Source: Fragilaria crotonensis
Taxonomy: Eukaryota; Bacillariophyta; Fragilariophyceae; Fragilariales; Fragilariaceae
Assembly (NCBI GenBank): GCA_022925895.1
Contig: JAKSYS010000685.1
Coordinates: 1 to 33,181, forward strand
DNA: 33,181 nt
Reading direction: 5' to 3'
Below the pieces are notes generated by a model, which worked only from the letters and a program-made list of their open reading frames with translations, did not search any database and had not been told where the DNA came from. A program made the position numbers and the translations under genes. Of this stretch, positions 29,129 through 33,181 are shown piece after piece. Positions within the stretch are counted from its first letter, which is position 1. The number at the start of each line of letters is the position of its first letter.

Positions 29129-30612
29129 CATTTTGAAAAAATCTATGTAGTGTCAACGTGTCAACAGTCAACCACCATAACGACGAAAGCATTAGAGTAC
29201 TATATGGTAGCTGCATGTCTCGGGATGTGTAGGAGAATGACGATGATGAAAGGATGAAACGCGTCGACGATCATTTTGTATCGCCTCTGAAACCCCTAAT
29301 GGGAGGTTTGTTTTGGCAAATGGATGTTAATTCTTTCTAATTGTCACACAAAAACTGCTCGGAGGACAAGTATTTTACGTGCTTCGTCAACTCTCCCGCA
29401 AATAACAGCACATTCCACTGTAACCATCGATATCGTCTCGGCATTTGACAGCCAAAACTACTTACATTTCGTGATCGCCATCCATCACAAACTCGCTAAC
29501 AGCGTCAACGTTGTTACTTCAGACTCGCCCATTATACAAGATAGTCCAAGGTATGTGCCAGTGACACTGATCAACATGCACATGACTTTTGCTGTTTGGC
29601 CCGTGACAGTCCCAATAAGCCGATTCTTGTGGGTGCGGTGCGATGCGAACTCTGACGTGGTTATTGGAGATGGGAGGTACGGCTCGAATTCGGAACGACG
29701 AATCGCCTGTCAAGCGACCACGCAACAAGACACGGTTCCTTTCCGAACTTGTTGAAGAGACGGGATGAGGGTGTGCAAGAGGTCACTGGATTGTTGGTCG
29801 TCCTGCGATGGCTCCGTTCACCGATACATTTGTGTTGGTCCCATATTGTTCAGCCGGGACCAAGTCTAAACATTTTTGTCGAATACTCCGGAGTTGTACC
29901 GGGTATGCATTCGCCAGCAGTATACTCATCACTCCGTTAGATGTGTTATGTGATACGCGCTGACACTGGTCACAGTACTACTGTACCAGCTACCAGGTAC
30001 TCATGCGATGAAACCATGAAAACAGCTCAGGCAACATTTACACACGACTGTACGGGGACTTCCACGACTCCCTGTCGATGGAGATAGTCTGCTGGACCTT
30101 TGGAGAAAAACTTGTCGCAGACATGTCCAGAGAAATTTGAACCTCGTCAATTTATTCCGATACAGCCGTCGTATGCAGCAAGCAACCAACAAGAGTACGA
30201 GTATTGTACATGTACACAGATTGCTCTCGCTAATAAGGCCTAAAACCAATCATTGAAATGTTTAGCTCAACTCAATCAAAAGTCAAGTGCTTGGTAACAT
30301 GTATGAACAACATATTGTTAACCTAGAATAGCCTTTTCGGACAAAACCCACACATTTATGATCCATACCTAGTTTAGTTACGAGAGGTCGATTATCCCAA
30401 GGGTACTGTACCGGTACTAATATTGTTGGTCGTAAATCCAAGCCCATTTGGTTTCTAAAAAACGCGGCTTAATTTTTGCTGTTGTCACGCCCAATCCAAA
30501 CGACTTGTTAGTTCGAGGGGCTTGTTGGGATGCAGGGCTATAATTGCGAATTGCAGTCCAAGGTCTTTTGGTGGTGTCATAAAAGAATAAGGAAGTCAAC
30601 AATCTCGGACAT
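29129..30612. other. 1.5-kb intergenic region, nothing recognised
   Basis: Open frames at 29324-29755 (+), 30001-30249 (-) and 30417-30602 (-) have no recognisable domain or splice support. Small GTAC clusters lie at 29970-30005 and 30190-30220 and near 30400-30420. Confidence 0.4.
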
Positions 30613-30635
30613 TAGAGAGGTCCGGGCTAGTGTAA
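30613..30635 (+). repeat. inverted repeat, left arm (23 bp)
   Basis: Perfect inverted match to 31631-31653. Begins TAGAGAGGTCC and ends GCTAGTGTAA. The match stops at both ends of the 23 bases. Confidence 0.85.
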
Positions 30636-31630
30636 ATACGATACAAATTTTCCCTATTTAACCCCAGTACCGGATCTGAGCCCAATGGTCTGTTCAAAGT
30701 GAAACGGGACTCGCTCTCAAATTTACGTTATTTCAGGACTTATCGTACATTTGAAGAGCACATTTGCAAACAAATTCACATCACCAGAATTCCGTTCCAC
30801 GTGTTCAATTAATTTTGTTCTTAGTTCCACGTTGCATCAGATTTACGTTGACCAACGCCAGTGGTAGTTAGAGACAATTTCATCCTGAAACATTCGAACT
30901 AATCATCTGAGACGCTCTACAGAATTCAGAATCTGATAAATTCCAGCAGAATGTAGATTCTGTCTCGCAGACAACAAATGTTGCATGTCGAATGCTGATG
31001 CCGATGATGATGATTGATTGTAACTGCAATGTGTTGCCACACCAAACCAATATAGGTCATTCGAACACCTCAATTCGGATGATGCAACGGGAGAAACGAC
31101 GATTCCTGGTGCAAGACCCATCGAGAAAGTCAAAATCTATGAGATGAGCTTTGTCACCACGTGGATGAGCACTGTCACCGTAACCGTTGTCGGAATGGAC
31201 CGTGTCTACTATTCTGCTACCACAGACAATGAGTAGTTACGAGAGTATTGTATTCATAACAAGCTACTACAGTACTAGAGAATGCAAATAAACGAGACAA
31301 CGATGGTGCTCCCGAAATGACGTCCATCGTCGAGTCGACAGTCGACATGTTGACGTTCTCGTCGATCGATAAGTGATTTGATGGAAGGTCAAATCGGCGC
31401 CGAGACAACAGGGCTTTTAGAATCACGATCCTCCGAACCTCCGATCCGGTTATTCATATCAGTACCGGTAGATGGATGGAATCTTACTTTAAAATCATAA
31501 AAGACTCCTAGGAATCTTCGTTTTGTTTTTTGTTTGTAAAACAAGTTTACCCGGACATCTATTTTACACTGTAAATTACGTTGGAGAAAAAACTCTATCT
31601 TCTTAAGGTTAAGGGCTTTCACACTGTAAA

Positions 31631-31653
31631 TTACACTAGCCCGGACCTCTCTA
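31631..31653 (-). repeat. inverted repeat, right arm (23 bp)
   Basis: Perfect inverted match to 30613-30635. It ends 74 bp before the ATG of the gene at 31728, so it would lie in that gene's promoter or 5' UTR. Confidence 0.85.
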
Positions 31654-31727
31654 TTCGCTGTGCACGACAAGCAAGTACATATCTCCTCTTGTACTACTTG
31701 AGGACGCAATCAACAACAAGTGCTACA

Positions 31728-32476
31728 ATGAATGAGCAATGCGAACCTTCCCCAAGAACGAAGCACCCAGAGAAGCAGAAGCAGCGACTGCTCTCCTTAT
31801 CCTTGCCCAAGGCGAACCAGATTCTATCGCCAGAGCTTCCATTTGCCCTGCATAAACGAGCGTCGGTTCGATCACAGCTCACTGCCATTACTCAGGATAC
31901 TCAGTCAACAACATCAGATGTTCTTAGTGATGTCGTTGCGAAAAAGGTGAACGAAACTGATGATGACGAAGACGACTCTGAAATTGGGGCAATCCAATCG
32001 GATAAACCGGTCTCAAGTTTCTTTATTCCAGGCATCACGGGGAAGGCACGATGTCTCCAATCAGACCTGGAAGATGCAAAACCACGCCCTGCCGTGCAAC
32101 TGATAGAAGAGAAGGCATCCATTGCCGAGTCGAGTAGAGCGTCCACGAAACGATCGGAGAAATCGACTCGCTCGCGAACCTCGACGATCTGCTCTCGCAA
32201 TTCGTCGCGGTGTGAAAGTGACGACGGGAGCAATGATGACAGTATGAACTCAGCGGAACTTCTATACGGGGCAGTTGTGGAGTCCATTCATGCCAGAAGA
32301 AAGATGGCTTGACAGACTTGGGGGAAGAAGAATTCCAGCGGATGCTAACTCTACTGCAACATGATGCTGAAGAGCCGTCGCTGAGGCAGCAAGTAACTTC
32401 GATTCGAAGACTCCTCTCAGACTTTGAACAAAAGGAATTGCTGAAGAAAAAGAAGTCGAAGACGAAGAAGCGATAG
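31728..32476 (+). CDS. acidic/Ser-rich protein of unknown function, probable frame break near its end
   Basis: ATG at 31728 opens a frame that ends at 32312 (194 aa): MNEQCEPSPRTKHPEKQKQR, an acidic stretch NETDDDEDDSEIG, VSSFFIPGITGKARC, and a Ser/Arg-rich stretch (SRASTKRSEKSTRSRTS). Just before that stop, in AGAAGAAAGATGG (about 32295-32305), a shift of one missing base opens a frame that continues DGLTDLGEEEFQRMLTLLQ and ends KKKKSKTKKR at 32476, adding about 57 residues of helix-like sequence with a basic tail. The tail composition suits a nuclear protein. I recognise no family. It is either a 194-aa protein with a chance open frame after it, or a protein of about 249 aa with an indel. 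Confidence 0.55.
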
Positions 32477-32685
32477 GAGTCTCATGCTCATAAACGCATT
32501 GTGAAGTAGCGACATCTTCAGCAGTAACGATTTATTTATCGCTAAATCAGTACTGGCACTTCTACGATTGAACTATACATAAATGTACGCATACCTTCCA
32601 TGGAAGCATTACATTGATTCTTAGAGCGTTTAGATTGATGATGATCATCAGCGCAGCAAATGTGGAACGCGCCGACAATCACTAA
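32477..32685. other. short intergenic region
   Basis: No feature is seen here apart from A/T-rich sequence after the preceding gene. Confidence 0.4.
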
Positions 32686-33055
32686 CTATACCCCTCGTTC
32701 CCTGGCGTCAATCAATAGCTGTGCAGAGGAGTTGTACTTGGACAACAACTGATGGGCCCTCGAGCGCTGGAGTTTTCTACAGAAATATGTTGCGAAAAAG
32801 CCCAGTAAACCAACACTATCTTGGGAGTTCATGAGCTTGTATGTCATACAACTTGAGTTCAAGCAGTAGCCACTCATCTTGGCATTCCTTGTCAGACCTA
32901 TTCTGCATTCTGCGACACAGATGGACATTCAATTGAACGCGGGGTAAATAGGGGCGTATCAAGCATTTTGTAAGGTGAATACTGCCATGTTGCCTTTGGG
33001 ACGGGAGGCTCTTGGGTAGGCCCAAAACCCGAACGTCGTAGTGATGTCTGGGCAC
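32686..33055 (-). CDS. possible partial gene at the right edge, unknown product
   Basis: Two overlapping minus-strand frames could be one coding stretch with a one-base shift near 32816-32825. The upstream frame (33055-32816) reads NRSDKECQDEWLLLELKLYD and the downstream one reads DSVGLLGFFATYFCRKLQRS and ends at 32686. The pieces look more protein-like than random sequence, but no family is recognised, the beginning may lie outside the window, and chance frames cannot be excluded. Confidence 0.25.
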
Positions 33056-33181
33056 ACTGACTGGGTGAATTTCTCACGATTTCCCTGCAACAGCTAGGTG
33101 CCGCCAGCTAGGTTCCAGCGGCATGGCAACGTTCATTTACAATTAATGGTTATCAGGGACATCTGGAAACGCAACTCTGGA

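Larger units (their letters stand above)
30613..31653. mobile_element. candidate non-autonomous DNA transposon bounded by 23-bp inverted repeats
   Basis: The 23 bases at 30613-30635 (starting TAGAGAGGTCCGGGC) are the exact reverse complement of 31631-31653. Each outer end is TA, which would fit a TA target duplication and inverted repeats of 21 bp. The enclosed 1 kb has no recognisable transposase; a minus-strand frame at 31389-31709 crosses the right repeat and has no known domain. Near the right end a 14-bp direct repeat, ACACTGTAAATTAC, occurs at 31566-31579 and 31621-31634. The call rests on the inverted repeats alone. Confidence 0.45.

Noticed and set aside
1..33181. CRISPR arrays, bacterial operons, rRNA or tRNA genes
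   Set aside because: Spliced genes, LTR element and plastid presequences show a eukaryotic nuclear region; no regularly spaced repeats or tRNA-like B boxes were seen by eye.

Overview
The window looks like nuclear DNA of a diatom. Two predicted proteins carry a signal peptide followed by an ASAFAP-like plastid-targeting junction (at 18529 and 19972). Most genes have one to four short GT-AG introns (about 65-250 bp). There is a Ty1/copia LTR retrotransposon, a GH5 beta-1,3-glucanase of the type expected in chrysolaminarin users, and a relic of PSxxPS repeats like those of diatom surface proteins. Species cannot be fixed from the sequence alone.

Layout. 1-3083: an LDAH-like alpha/beta hydrolase (+, 2 exons) with a doubtful divergent exon before it. 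3084-12142: two minus-strand paralogues encoding signal-peptide, single-pass membrane RING-H2 proteins. They are separated by a 6.1-kb copia element (4865-10966) with almost identical 471-bp LTRs, a 6-bp target-site duplication and a polypurine tract, but several frame breaks inside. 12876-15033: a five-exon copine (C2-C2-vWA). 15034-17083: intergenic, with a degenerate PS-repeat relic. 17084-19972: an MTA/SAH nucleosidase, a small plastid protein and a plastid protein resembling a NifU domain without its cysteines. 20763-22763: a large Gln/Ser-rich protein of unknown function. 23888-26229: an E2-like ubiquitin-conjugating protein and, convergent to it, a plastid-lipid-associated (fibrillin) protein. 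27153-29128: a membrane-anchored GH5 exo-beta-1,3-glucanase. 30613-31653: an inverted-repeat pair that may bound a small DNA transposon, ending about 75 bp before an acidic/Ser-rich unknown gene (31728-32476). 32686-33055: a doubtful partial gene at the right edge.

Intergenic DNA is punctuated by tracts dense in the tetranucleotide GTAC (780-950, 4530-4840, 15160-15290, 16670-16740, 20010-20240, 23160-23520, 26420-26760, 29970-30005, 30190-30420). They are nearly absent from exons.

No operon-like pathway ties the genes together. The strongest functional threads are ubiquitin transfer (two RING-H2 proteins plus one E2), plastid proteins (18.5-20 kb, perhaps 25-26 kb) and storage-glucan hydrolysis. 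Three host genes and the retrotransposon show single-base frame breaks inside conserved coding sequence. These may be real decay, but residual indel errors in the assembly are equally possible and should be settled first. All gene models were spliced by eye from codon phase, GT-AG sites and family conservation.
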